Assembly (NCBI GenBank): GCA_947259435.1
Contig: CAMYMP010000699.1
Span: 1-7,487 of the forward strand
From: an uncultured Woeseiaceae bacterium
GTDB taxonomy: Bacteria > Pseudomonadota > Gammaproteobacteria > Woeseiales > Woeseiaceae
Length of the DNA stretch: 7,487 nucleotides
Direction of reading: 5' to 3'
A program made the translations under genes and the position numbers. The stretch's first letter is position 1, and each line of letters begins with the position of its first letter. The notes under the pieces were generated by a model. It had not been told where the DNA came from and did not search any database. It saw only the letters and a program-made list of their open reading frames with translations. Shown piece after piece: positions 1-6,700 of the stretch.

Positions 1-194
1 TCTCCGAGCTCGGCGTCACCTTTCCCGTGCTGTTCGATTCTCGGAAGGAAGTCAGCAAGCTTTACGAAGTGGATGCGATGCCGGTCACGGTGCTTATCGA
101 TCGTGAGGGCACGGTCAGGTATGTGCATCACGGTTATAAGCCCGGCTATGAAGAGAAATACCTCGATCAAATCCGATCTTTGCTAAGGGAGTAA
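1..194 (+). CDS. TlpA-like thioredoxin-fold redoxin, 3' end only
   Basis: This is the C-terminal 63 residues of a gene that begins before the window; the reading frame starts at base 3 and ends at a TAA at 192-194. The visible part carries the second half of a thioredoxin fold. A strand (TFPVLFD) is followed by a helix (VSKLYEV), then MPVT containing the cis-proline typical of thioredoxins (codon 81-83), then the strand TVLIDREG and a C-terminal helix (KYLDQIRSLLRE). The pattern YxVxxMPVTVLIDRxG is characteristic of TlpA/ResA/AhpC-TSA-like periplasmic redoxins. The CXXC active site and any signal peptide would lie upstream and cannot be seen, so it is not known whether it is redox-active. It sits 28 bp before the coiled-coil protein gene and may be the first visible member of the same transcript. 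A role in the assembly downstream, such as thiol maintenance, would be speculation. Confidence 0.85.
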   Translation, partial: SELGVTFPVLFDSRKEVSKLYEVDAMPVTVLIDREGTVRYVHHGYKPGYEEKYLDQIRSLLRE

Positions 195-209
195 CCGGGA
201 CGCCCCGGT
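194..209 (+). other. Small GC-rich hairpin after the redoxin gene
   Basis: ACCGGG at 194-199 pairs perfectly with CCCGGT at 204-209 around a 4-base loop (ACGC). The stem starts on the last base of the redoxin stop codon and ends 4 bases before the next ribosome binding site. No T-run follows, so it is not a convincing intrinsic terminator. It could stabilise an mRNA end or modulate read-through. Confidence 0.4.
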
Positions 210-213
210 CCGC

Positions 214-218
214 AGGAG
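214..218 (+). promoter_or_regulatory. Ribosome binding site for the coiled-coil protein gene
   Basis: AGGAG lies 4 bases before the ATG at 223 and 7 bases before the adjacent in-frame GTG at 226. The spacing favours initiation at GTG 226, so the protein may begin one residue later (at the V of MVTKR). The two choices differ by a single residue. Confidence 0.6.
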
Positions 219-222
219 AGTA

Positions 223-786
223 ATGGTGACAAAACGATTTCTGATCAGCCTCTTCGTCAGCGTATTGCTGGCTCTCGGTACTGCATCGATCGCAGAGGAG
301 TCTGCGCCAATTGAAGCGGAAGCTCAGTCACGAAATGAGTTTCGCAGCCTGGACGAGAACGTGCAGGATCTGAAAAAAGAGGTCCTCGATCTCAACCGCG
401 ACCTGTTCCTGCTCGAAGAGGAGCTGCTGTTTCCGGCCAACTCGCAGGTGGCCTTTTTCATATCGATGGACGTCGGCGAATACTTCGAGCTCGATTCGAT
501 CAACCTGAAGATCGACGGCAAAGAGGTTGCCAATTACCTCTACACCGAGCGCGAAGTTGGTGCGCTGGTCCGCGGTGGCGTGCATCGCGTGCACATGGCA
601 AACCTAAAGACGGGCGACCACGAGTTGATCGCGGTTTTCACGGGCAAGGGACCGCATACGCGCGATTATAGGCGCGGCGCGACGGTTTCCTTCAACAAGG
701 GAATCGGCGCGAAGTACATGGAACTGGAGATAACCGACCGCGTGAAAAAGCAGCAGCCGGAATTCGAAATCAAGGAATGGGAGTGA
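223..786 (+). CDS. Secreted coiled-coil plus beta-rich protein of unknown function
   Basis: A 187-residue exported protein. Residues 1-24 form a signal peptide (basic MVTKR, hydrophobic FLISLFVSVLLALG, cleavage probably after ASIA). Residues about 36-70 form a charged heptad-like coiled coil (LDENVQDLKKEVLDLNRDL), suggesting self-association. Residues about 73-172 are predicted mainly beta, with a segment (INLKIDGKEV) followed by GGVHRVHMANLKTGDHELIAVFTG that resembles small carbohydrate- or peptidoglycan-binding beta-sandwich domains such as PEGA, but I cannot assign a family. The tail is charged (VKKQQPEFEIKEWE). There is no lipobox, so the mature protein should be soluble in the periplasm. 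The stop is 3 bp before the start of the large TPR gene, which shows translational coupling and points to a shared assembly. The product is unidentified; export and operon membership are well supported. Confidence 0.85.
   Translation: MVTKRFLISLFVSVLLALGTASIAEESAPIEAEAQSRNEFRSLDENVQDLKKEVLDLNRDLFLLEEELLFPANSQVAFFISMDVGEYFELDSINLKIDGKEVANYLYTEREVGALVRGGVHRVHMANLKTGDHELIAVFTGKGPHTRDYRRGATVSFNKGIGAKYMELEITDRVKKQQPEFEIKEWE
779..783 (+). promoter_or_regulatory. Ribosome binding site supporting a TTG start
   Basis: GGGAG, overlapping the end of the upstream coding region, lies 6 bases before TTG 790. This spacing is good and, with the signal peptide that follows, decides in favour of the rare TTG start. 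The site falls inside the preceding gene, so ribosomes terminating at 784-786 could re-initiate there. Confidence 0.6.
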
Positions 787-789
787 TCT

Positions 790-2715
790 TTGCGGCAATG
801 CCTCCCAATTGTTGTCGCGCTCTGGCTTTGTTTTTCGTCGGCTGTGCAACCGGCCCAGGCGGCCAAAGACGGTCCCGATCCGATCGTCGTCGAGGACCCG
901 CACTATGGCGAGGTCCTTTTCTACTTTTATCAGGAAGATTATTTTCCGGCGATCGTGCGCCTGTTGGCAGCGCAGGACAAATGGCGCCTCGGTGCTCAGC
1001 CCGAAGAACCTACCCGGCCCGGCGACGAGGAAGACCCGCGCCAATTCGAACACGCTGAACAAGCTGAACTGCTCCTGGGCGGTCTGTTCCTGTCCTACGG
1101 TCATCATCTCGAGGCCGCGAGGATCTTCGAAAGGCTGCTTGCCGACAACGTTGATCCCGAGATTCGTAACCGGACATGGTTCTTTCTTGCAAAGATCTGG
1201 CTGCAACGTGGCTACCTCGATGAAGCGCAGAATGCACTGTCGAATCTGAGTGAAGACCTGCCGGAGAATCTGTGGCGAGAAGCACAAATGCTGCAGTCCC
1301 AGATTTTTATCAATAGCGGTCAGTATGATCGGGCCATAGCGCTATTGCAGGAGTGGAAAGGCAGGACCGAGTGGTCAAGCTACGCCAAATTCAACCTCGG
1401 CGTTGCTTTAGTCCGCAGCGGCCACGTCGAAGCCGCCGCAGGGATACTCGATGAACTTGGCGATCTGAATCCCTTCAATGAAGAGCTGACGTCGCTGCGG
1501 GACAAAGCCAACCTCGCGCTTGGATATTCGCTGTTGCAGGACGGTCAGCCTCTCGCGGCAAAAGCGCCGTTACAGCGCGTCAGGCTCGAAGGGCCGTTCT
1601 CGAACAAAGCGCTGCTTGGCGTGGGCTGGGCGGACGCCGAGGTCGAGAATTACCGTCGCGCACTGGTACCGTGGATGGAGCTTCGCGGCCGTGACCTGTT
1701 GGACTCGGCTGTGCAGGAGTCCATGCTGGCGATTCCCTATGCTCTGGCCAAACTGGATTCAATCAGCCAGGCAGCCGATCACTATCTGAACGCGATCGAG
1801 GCTTTTTACGAAGAGACTAATCGCATTGATCGTACGATCGGCTTTATCGAGTCTGGCGAGGTTTTCGAGGAGTTCCTCGCTGACGATCCTCTCGATAGCA
1901 CGGGCTGGTACTGGCGGTTGGAAGAACTGCCGGAAGGCCCCGAGGGACGTTACCTCTATCACCTGTTGGCGACGCACGAATTCCAGGAAGGCCTGAAGAA
2001 CTACCGTGACCTGCATTACCTGCACGAGAACCTGGATCGGTGGCAAGAGAATGTTGGCGTCTACGCTAACATGCTCGAAACGCGCCTCCAGGCATACGAA
2101 GAACGATTGCCGAGGGTCGAGGCTGCGCTGGGGAGGGCCGATATCGACGGAATGGTCGACCGCAAGCTCGAGTTTGATTCTTTGCTGAATGACATCGAGC
2201 GAAGCAATGACTGGCTTGCCCTTGCAAACAAGCAAGAATTCGCAATGTGGGGCGAGATTACGGGACTCGAGAATACACCGGCGCTCTCCGCGAACATACC
2301 CGAAGCCGAGGAAGTGCGTGACAAGATTCTGTTGCTGAAAGGCGTCCTGCAATGGCAGCTCGAGCGCGATTTCCCGGACCGCCTTTGGCGTCTGCGGCGT
2401 GACGTACGTAAGACAGGCGAAGCACTTGTGGAGACGCAACGGGCGCGTCGCCAGATTGACGACACGATGCGCAACGAACCGCTGCGCTTCGAAGACCTGA
2501 GCTCACGCGTCTATGGATTGGGGCCACAAATCGACGGCATGAAAATGCGCGTTGCGAACGTAATGCAGGAGCAAGGCGACTTTCTGAAATCGATCGCTGT
2601 TGGTGAACTTCAGGCGCAGAAACAACGTCTCGATATTTATACCGTGCAGGCGCGCTTCGCGCTGGCCGCTATATACGATCGTGCGGCGACGACGGTGAGC
2701 GAGGCGTCGCAATGA
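790..2715 (+). CDS. Large periplasmic TPR protein (641 aa)
   Basis: The start is TTG at 790, 3 bp after the previous stop. It is preferred because it gives a complete signal peptide (MRQCLPIVVALWLCFSSAVQ, cleavage after PAQA, residue 24); the next in-frame alternative start would remove it. Residues about 36-62 look like a helical pair (YGEVLFYFYQEDYFPAIVRLL), and 90-340 contain successive TPR-like helix pairs, for example LGGLFLSYGHHLEAARIFERLL, FFLAKIWLQRGYLDEAQNAL, SQIFINSGQYDRAIALLQ and FNLGVALVRSGHVEAAAGIL. Residues about 400-635 are long charged helices, likely coiled coil (LHENLDRWQENVGVYANMLE and the region around 530-615). No enzyme motif is visible. It probably acts as a periplasmic scaffold. 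It overlaps the next gene by 4 bp. Length and architecture resemble GltC of the myxobacterial gliding machinery, but this is an analogy from memory and not a sequence match. Confidence 0.88.
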   Translation: MRQCLPIVVALWLCFSSAVQPAQAAKDGPDPIVVEDPHYGEVLFYFYQEDYFPAIVRLLAAQDKWRLGAQPEEPTRPGDEEDPRQFEHAEQAELLLGGLFLSYGHHLEAARIFERLLADNVDPEIRNRTWFFLAKIWLQRGYLDEAQNALSNLSEDLPENLWREAQMLQSQIFINSGQYDRAIALLQEWKGRTEWSSYAKFNLGVALVRSGHVEAAAGILDELGDLNPFNEELTSLRDKANLALGYSLLQDGQPLAAKAPLQRVRLEGPFSNKALLGVGWADAEVENYRRALVPWMELRGRDLLDSAVQESMLAIPYALAKLDSISQAADHYLNAIEAFYEETNRIDRTIGFIESGEVFEEFLADDPLDSTGWYWRLEELPEGPEGRYLYHLLATHEFQEGLKNYRDLHYLHENLDRWQENVGVYANMLETRLQAYEERLPRVEAALGRADIDGMVDRKLEFDSLLNDIERSNDWLALANKQEFAMWGEITGLENTPALSANIPEAEEVRDKILLLKGVLQWQLERDFPDRLWRLRRDVRKTGEALVETQRARRQIDDTMRNEPLRFEDLSSRVYGLGPQIDGMKMRVANVMQEQGDFLKSIAVGELQAQKQRLDIYTVQARFALAAIYDRAATTVSEASQ

Positions 2716-5528
2716 ACCTGCGCCACATCAGTCTATTGCTGCTTGCAGCCTTCTTGGCATTTGCGCCGGCCGAGGGTGCATCCGTCAAGAAGAAAGACAC
2801 GATCAAAAGCCTCGAGAAAAAGGATGTCGAGATTCGTCGTGGCAATGTCATCGTTAATAGCACGGGACTTGCGCGCGACAACTATCGTGCGTTTCTCGAT
2901 CTCGTTTCCGATGACCCGGAACTGCGCGCGGAGGCGATGCGCCGTCTTGGTGACCTGGAACTCGATGCCACCGAAGCCGAGCAACTCACTGCGAACATCG
3001 ATTCCCTCAATCACGCAAGCTTCAACAACGCTGTGCAGCTCTATCAGCAGTTGCTGGAGGCGTATCCCGATTACCGGCGCAATGACACGGTCTTGTATCA
3101 ACTGGCGCGCGCCTACGAGATGGGTGGTCGAAATGACGACTCACTCGTGGTTCTGAATGAGCTCATCGGCAAGTTTCCGGATACACTGCTTATCGACGAA
3201 GTCCAGTTCCGCCGCGGCGAGATGCTGTTCTTGCGCAGGAGCTATGACGAAGCAGAACAGGCGTATCAGGACGTCGTGAAGTATGGCGAAGAGTCGCGAT
3301 TCTATGAGCAAGCGCTCTACAAACTGGGCTGGTCACAGTTCAAGCTCGCCTGGCACGAGGACAGCCTGGGGCCGTTTTTTGAGTTGCTCGATCGCAAGAT
3401 CAGAAACATCGAGTTGCAGGAAGGCGAGAACCGGCTCGAGCAACTGAGCCGGGCGAATCAGGAACTCGTTGAAGACACGTTTCGTGTACTGAGTATCAGT
3501 TTCTCGTACATGGAAGGTGCCAAGAGCATCGATGACTTTCTTGATAAGCGCGGACATCCTGAATACAGCTACATCATCTATATGAATCTCGGCGACCTGT
3601 ATCTCGAGAAAGAGCGCTTTGTCGATGCCGCAGAAGCCTACGAGGCGTTTGTCGCACAGGATCCGTTCCATCCTAAATCACCGCTGCTGCAGGTTGAAGT
3701 AATCGAGGCATACAAGCGCGGCGGTTTTCCGAGTCTCGTGCTCGAGGGAAAGAAAGGCTTCGTCCAACGCTATGGCATGGATGGCGAATTCTGGCTGCGC
3801 AATCCACCAGAGCAAAACACGGCGGTTGCGGCGCACCTCAAGGCTAATCTGAATGATCTGGCACAGTATTATCACGCCGAGGCTCAGCGTGATGGCAAGC
3901 AAAGTGACTACCGCGAGGCCGCACAGTATTACCGCAAGTACCTTGCGTATTTCCCGGGCGAGCCTGACAGCGCCAATACAAACTTCCTGCTGGCCGAAAT
4001 ACTGTTCGAAAGCAAACAATTTCGCGAAGCAACCGAAGAGTACGAGCGTACTGCTTACAGTTACCCGGTGCACAAGCGTTCGGCGGAAGCGGCATACGCA
4101 GCTATTCTGTCGTATCGCGAACACGAACAGACGCTTGCCGGCAGCGCGAAGTCCGAGTGGCATAAGCAATATCTTGATAGCGGTCTCAAGTTTGCCGATA
4201 CCTATCCCGAGCACCCCGAGTCAGGTGCGGTACTGACAACCGTCGCGGAAGACCTTTTCGCGCAGAGCGAATTCGACCTGGCGATCGCGGTTGGCCAGGC
4301 CGTTGTCGGCAAGCAGCCGCCGGTCGAGCCGGCACTTGCCCGGACCGCATGGACCGTGATTGCACACTCGCAATTCGATCTGCTGCGCTTCGCCGAGGCC
4401 GAAAGCGCCTATTACAAACTGCGCACATTCACGCCGGCTGATGACCAGGAGTCGGGCCAGGAGATCAAGGACCGCATCGCGTCATCGATCTACAGGCAGG
4501 GTGAAATGGCCCGCAATGCCGGCGATCTCGAGACGGCGGTCACGCATTTTATGCGCCTCGGACAGGCCGTTCCCGATTCTGATATCCGCGTTACGGCCGA
4601 ATACGACGCCGCTGCGGCGCTGATCAATCTCGAGGCCTGGGACCGGGCGACGGGGGTGCTCGAACAGTTTCGCAGGAACTATCCGGACAGCGAGTTTGCG
4701 GGCGACGTTACGCAAAAGCTGGCGGTAACCTATCTGAATTCAGGCCGCGCCGATGAGGCGGCGGGCGAATTCGAGCGCATCGCGGCGGTCGAGTCGAGTT
4801 CTGACGATGTGCGACGGGAAGCGCTGTGGAAAGCCGCAGACCTCTATAAAGGTGCCGGCAGCATGAGCAGCGAACAACGAGTGCTCGGCAACATCATTGC
4901 GCAGTACCCGAATCCCTTGTCCGAATCGATCGAAGCCCGTTTCAGGCTGCTCGAGATATCGCGATCGGTGGGCGACGAGGCCGCAGTCACCGCACGTCTC
5001 CAGGAGATTGTTCGAGTTGACGCGACTGCGGGTGCACAGCGATCGGATCGAACCCGGTTCCTGGCCGCCAAAGCCTCGCTCGAACTGGCCGAACCGGTGC
5101 TCAGGCGGTTCGCGGTGGTCAAGCTGAGCCAGCCTCTGGCAGAGAGCATGAAGCTCAAGCGTTCGCTCATGGAAGACGTCATCAAGGTCTACACGAGTGC
5201 GGCGGATTACGGAGTTGCGGAAGTGACGACCGCCGCGACTTTCCGTCTCGGTGAGGTCTATGAGCGATTCAGCTCCGACCTGATGGATTCTGAACGACCT
5301 GCCGATCTCGATGAGGCGGCGCTCGAGCAATACGACCTGTTGCTGGAAGAACAGATGTTCCCGTTCGAAGAGAAGGCTATCGACCTTTATAAAGCTAACG
5401 CTGATCGCACGCCCGATGGCGTGTATGACGAATGGGTGAGAAAAAGTTTTGAACGACTTGCCGGCCTGATGCCGGCGCGGTACGCCAAAGTGGAGCGCAG
5501 TGAAGATGTGGTTACAGCGCTATATTAA
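2712..5528 (+). CDS. Very large periplasmic TPR scaffold protein (938 aa)
   Basis: The ATG at 2712 overlaps the previous stop as ATGA, with a modest GAGG ribosome site at 2701-2704. Residues 1-23 are a signal peptide (MNLRHISLLLLAAFLAFAPA, cleavage near AEGA). The rest is an almost continuous helical-repeat solenoid. TPR units of the YbgF/CpoB/BamD-like type (ending in YPD/FPD/YPE turns) are visible at about 104-120 (NAVQLYQQLLEAYPD), 130-156, 164-190, 291-320 (MNLGDLYLEKERFVDAAEAY), 401-416 (REAAQYYRKYLAYFPG), 425-452, 595-660 and 668-692. No enzyme motif or membrane segment is seen after the signal peptide, so it should be a periplasmic protein-protein scaffold. Its 3' end overlaps the lipoprotein gene by 23 to 29 bp. 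It could be the counterpart of GltD in the myxobacterial Agl-Glt system, on size, TPR content and position only. Confidence 0.9.
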   Translation: MNLRHISLLLLAAFLAFAPAEGASVKKKDTIKSLEKKDVEIRRGNVIVNSTGLARDNYRAFLDLVSDDPELRAEAMRRLGDLELDATEAEQLTANIDSLNHASFNNAVQLYQQLLEAYPDYRRNDTVLYQLARAYEMGGRNDDSLVVLNELIGKFPDTLLIDEVQFRRGEMLFLRRSYDEAEQAYQDVVKYGEESRFYEQALYKLGWSQFKLAWHEDSLGPFFELLDRKIRNIELQEGENRLEQLSRANQELVEDTFRVLSISFSYMEGAKSIDDFLDKRGHPEYSYIIYMNLGDLYLEKERFVDAAEAYEAFVAQDPFHPKSPLLQVEVIEAYKRGGFPSLVLEGKKGFVQRYGMDGEFWLRNPPEQNTAVAAHLKANLNDLAQYYHAEAQRDGKQSDYREAAQYYRKYLAYFPGEPDSANTNFLLAEILFESKQFREATEEYERTAYSYPVHKRSAEAAYAAILSYREHEQTLAGSAKSEWHKQYLDSGLKFADTYPEHPESGAVLTTVAEDLFAQSEFDLAIAVGQAVVGKQPPVEPALARTAWTVIAHSQFDLLRFAEAESAYYKLRTFTPADDQESGQEIKDRIASSIYRQGEMARNAGDLETAVTHFMRLGQAVPDSDIRVTAEYDAAAALINLEAWDRATGVLEQFRRNYPDSEFAGDVTQKLAVTYLNSGRADEAAGEFERIAAVESSSDDVRREALWKAADLYKGAGSMSSEQRVLGNIIAQYPNPLSESIEARFRLLEISRSVGDEAAVTARLQEIVRVDATAGAQRSDRTRFLAAKASLELAEPVLRRFAVVKLSQPLAESMKLKRSLMEDVIKVYTSAADYGVAEVTTAATFRLGEVYERFSSDLMDSERPADLDEAALEQYDLLLEEQMFPFEEKAIDLYKANADRTPDGVYDEWVRKSFERLAGLMPARYAKVERSEDVVTALY

Positions 5529-6165
5529 AATATCGATACGGCTGATGGTTCCGGCAGCGATCCTTATCGTTGCGGGTTGCGCGTCGTCCGGGCCGAAGCC
5601 AGGCCCAGGCAGTGAGGCCAGATCCAAGGCGGTCAACGGTTCGGCGCAGGAAGCGGTTCCTGAGATTCCGGCACAGGCTCGGACGATGTTCGAGCAGGCC
5701 GCAGCCGTCATGGCGTCGGGCGATTTTCTCGACGCCGAGCTGCGGCTCAAGGAATTCTTGTTGAGATACCCGAATTTCCCGGGTGCGCACGTCAATCTCG
5801 CGATCATCCATTCGCAAAATGGTAATGAAGCGGCCGCGCAGAACGCCATAGACGCGGCATTGGCGCTCGATCCCGATCATGCCGCTGCATTGAACCAGCA
5901 GGGCATGCTGCTTCGCAGAAACGGCAAATTTATTGAAGCAGAAGCTGCTTATTTGAAGGCCGTCACAGCGTCGCCTGATTATGCCTTGGCACACTACAAC
6001 CTCGGTGTTCTGAATGAACTCTATTTACAGCGCCTGGATGCTGCGTTGCAACATTTCGAGAGATATCAGGAATTGGCGGGCGGCGACAAGCAGGTTGAAA
6101 AGTGGATTGCGGATCTGAAGCGTCGCGTGGCGGCGAATCAGCGAACGGCAAACGTGGCGGAATGA
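5506..6165 (+). CDS. TPR-repeat lipoprotein, probably outer membrane
   Basis: Lipoprotein signal peptide with a basic N-terminus (LQRYIKISIRL), a hydrophobic stretch (MVPAAILIV) and the lipobox VAGC. The lipidated Cys is residue 27 counted from GTG 5500, or 25 from ATG 5506. The residue after Cys is Ala, so there is no Asp retention signal and the outer membrane is the expected destination. A Pro/Gly/Ser-rich linker follows to about residue 55. Four TPR units then span about 56-195 (AAAVMASGDFLDAELRLKEF, VNLAIIHSQNGNEAAAQNAI, NQQGMLLRRNGKFIEAEAAY, YNLGVLNELYLQRLDAALQHF), with a short helical tail. Two starts are possible: GTG 5500 is 4 bases, and ATG 5506 is 10 bases, after GGAG at 5492-5495; I chose the ATG. 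Either way the gene begins inside the upstream TPR gene. It resembles PilF/NlpI-type lipoproteins and, by context, GltE. No pilus genes are present nearby, so PilF is less likely. Confidence 0.88.
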   Translation: MWLQRYIKISIRLMVPAAILIVAGCASSGPKPGPGSEARSKAVNGSAQEAVPEIPAQARTMFEQAAAVMASGDFLDAELRLKEFLLRYPNFPGAHVNLAIIHSQNGNEAAAQNAIDAALALDPDHAAALNQQGMLLRRNGKFIEAEAAYLKAVTASPDYALAHYNLGVLNELYLQRLDAALQHFERYQELAGGDKQVEKWIADLKRRVAANQRTANVAE

Positions 6166-6629
6166 CGGACATGAATACTCGAATGATTACCGTATTCGGC
6201 CCCCGATTCATGCTGGCCATGTTGTTGGCGGCGTTTGCCACTTTTGCACAGGAAGAGGAGGCGCTTGAACCCGCCGTTGATACTTCGAGCGATATTGGGC
6301 CGGCAGTCGATACCTCAGCTGCCAGCGCTGGCGAGCGAGAGGACACGGAGCCGAAAGTGCCGGCTGCGGTGCTTGCGGCCGACGTAACGAGGCAACAGAC
6401 GGGCGCCAACGTGATGGACAGGCTGGAGCTTGGGCGCACGGAGATTACAGGTAACCAGGAATTGCCGAAGGTGCTGTACATCGTGCCGTGGCAAAAGTCC
6501 GATCCGGGTGAACTGATGGGACGGCCAGTCAACACTTTGCTGGATGAGGTGTTAGCGCCGCTCGATCGAGAGGAATTCGTACGACAGGTTGATTATTACG
6601 GTGACCTGTACCGGGACGAACAGGAGTAG
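6162..6629 (+). CDS. Small secreted protein of unknown family (155 aa)
   Basis: The start is ATG 6162, overlapping the upstream stop as ATGA. In-frame ATGs at 6171 and 6183 are alternatives, since no strong ribosome site is visible. Longer in-frame readings upstream (GTG 6102) would bury the signal peptide. Residues about 12-29 are the hydrophobic part of a signal peptide (VFGPRFMLAMLLAAFATFA), probably cleaved before QEEE. Residues about 31-68 form an acidic, low-complexity linker containing PAVDTS twice. Residues about 85-152 look folded and under constraint: MDRLELGRTEITGNQELPKV, then LYIVPWQKSDPGELMGRPV, NTLLDEVLAPLDREEFVRQ and VDYYGDLY. I do not recognise the family. Its place between the TPR lipoprotein and the ExbB-like gene suggests a periplasmic accessory of the same complex. 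Two TAG stops occur in tandem at 6627-6632, consistent with a firm end of translation before the gap. Confidence 0.8.
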   Translation: MTDMNTRMITVFGPRFMLAMLLAAFATFAQEEEALEPAVDTSSDIGPAVDTSAASAGEREDTEPKVPAAVLAADVTRQQTGANVMDRLELGRTEITGNQELPKVLYIVPWQKSDPGELMGRPVNTLLDEVLAPLDREEFVRQVDYYGDLYRDEQE

Positions 6630-6631
6630 TA

Positions 6632-6647
6632 GCCCGCCCAAGCGGGC
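6632..6647 (+). terminator. Weak terminator-like hairpin before exbB-like gene
   Basis: GCCCGC at 6632-6637 pairs perfectly with GCGGGC at 6642-6647 around the loop CCAA. It starts on the second tandem stop codon. The downstream sequence (GATTTG) has only three consecutive Ts, so termination would at best be partial. It could attenuate read-through into the motor genes or protect the 3' end of a processed upstream mRNA. Confidence 0.4.
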
Positions 6648-6658
6648 GATTTGTACCA

Positions 6659-6670
6659 CGGCCGCGGCCG
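6659..6670 (+). repeat. 12-bp perfect palindrome in the gap
   Basis: CGGCCGCGGCCG is its own reverse complement and lies 17 bp before the ribosome binding site of the ExbB-like gene. It could be a protein-binding site or a second short RNA hairpin. At this GC content it could also be chance. Confidence 0.35.
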
Positions 6671-6686
6671 AGAATGATTGATCTTT

Positions 6687-6693
6687 AGAGGAG
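6687..6693 (+). promoter_or_regulatory. Strong ribosome binding site of the exbB-like gene
   Basis: AGAGGAG is a near-consensus Shine-Dalgarno sequence with 7 bases to ATG 6701. It is clearly stronger than the sites of the upstream genes, which depend on overlap or coupling. This suggests independent and higher initiation on the channel gene, in line with the excess of ExbB over ExbD known for these motors (a pentamer around a dimer). Confidence 0.75.
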
Positions 6694-6700
6694 CAAGACA

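Noticed and set aside
604..1287. Long antisense open frame (227 codons)
   Set aside because: It lies opposite the coiled-coil and TPR genes, has no ribosome site, spans the junction of two coupled genes, and its product has no recognisable domain. It is a by-product of GC-rich codon use.
3861..3931. Direct repeat GCACAGTATTA at 3861-3871 and 3921-3931
   Set aside because: The copies are 60 bp apart and in the same frame (AQYY). They reflect similar helices in adjacent repeat units of the TPR protein, not a mobile or regulatory repeat.
3678..4214. Antisense open frame with hydrophobic stretches
   Set aside because: It is fully inside the 938-residue TPR gene. The apparent membrane-like segments arise from the complement of charged TPR codons, and there is no start signal.
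4740..5330. Antisense open frame (196 codons)
   Set aside because: It is opposite the 938-residue TPR gene, and its Arg-rich composition is typical of a shadow frame.
6102..6164. Upstream GTG start for the small secreted protein
   Set aside because: It would add a 20-residue charged N-terminus ahead of the signal peptide and overlap the lipoprotein gene by 64 bp. The ATGA overlap at 6162 is a better start.
6651..6679. Possible sigma70 promoter (TTGTAC, 17 bp, ATGATT) before the exbB-like gene
   Set aside because: The -10 element matches the consensus poorly and overlaps no other supporting signal. I cannot support it from sequence alone, though an internal promoter here is plausible.
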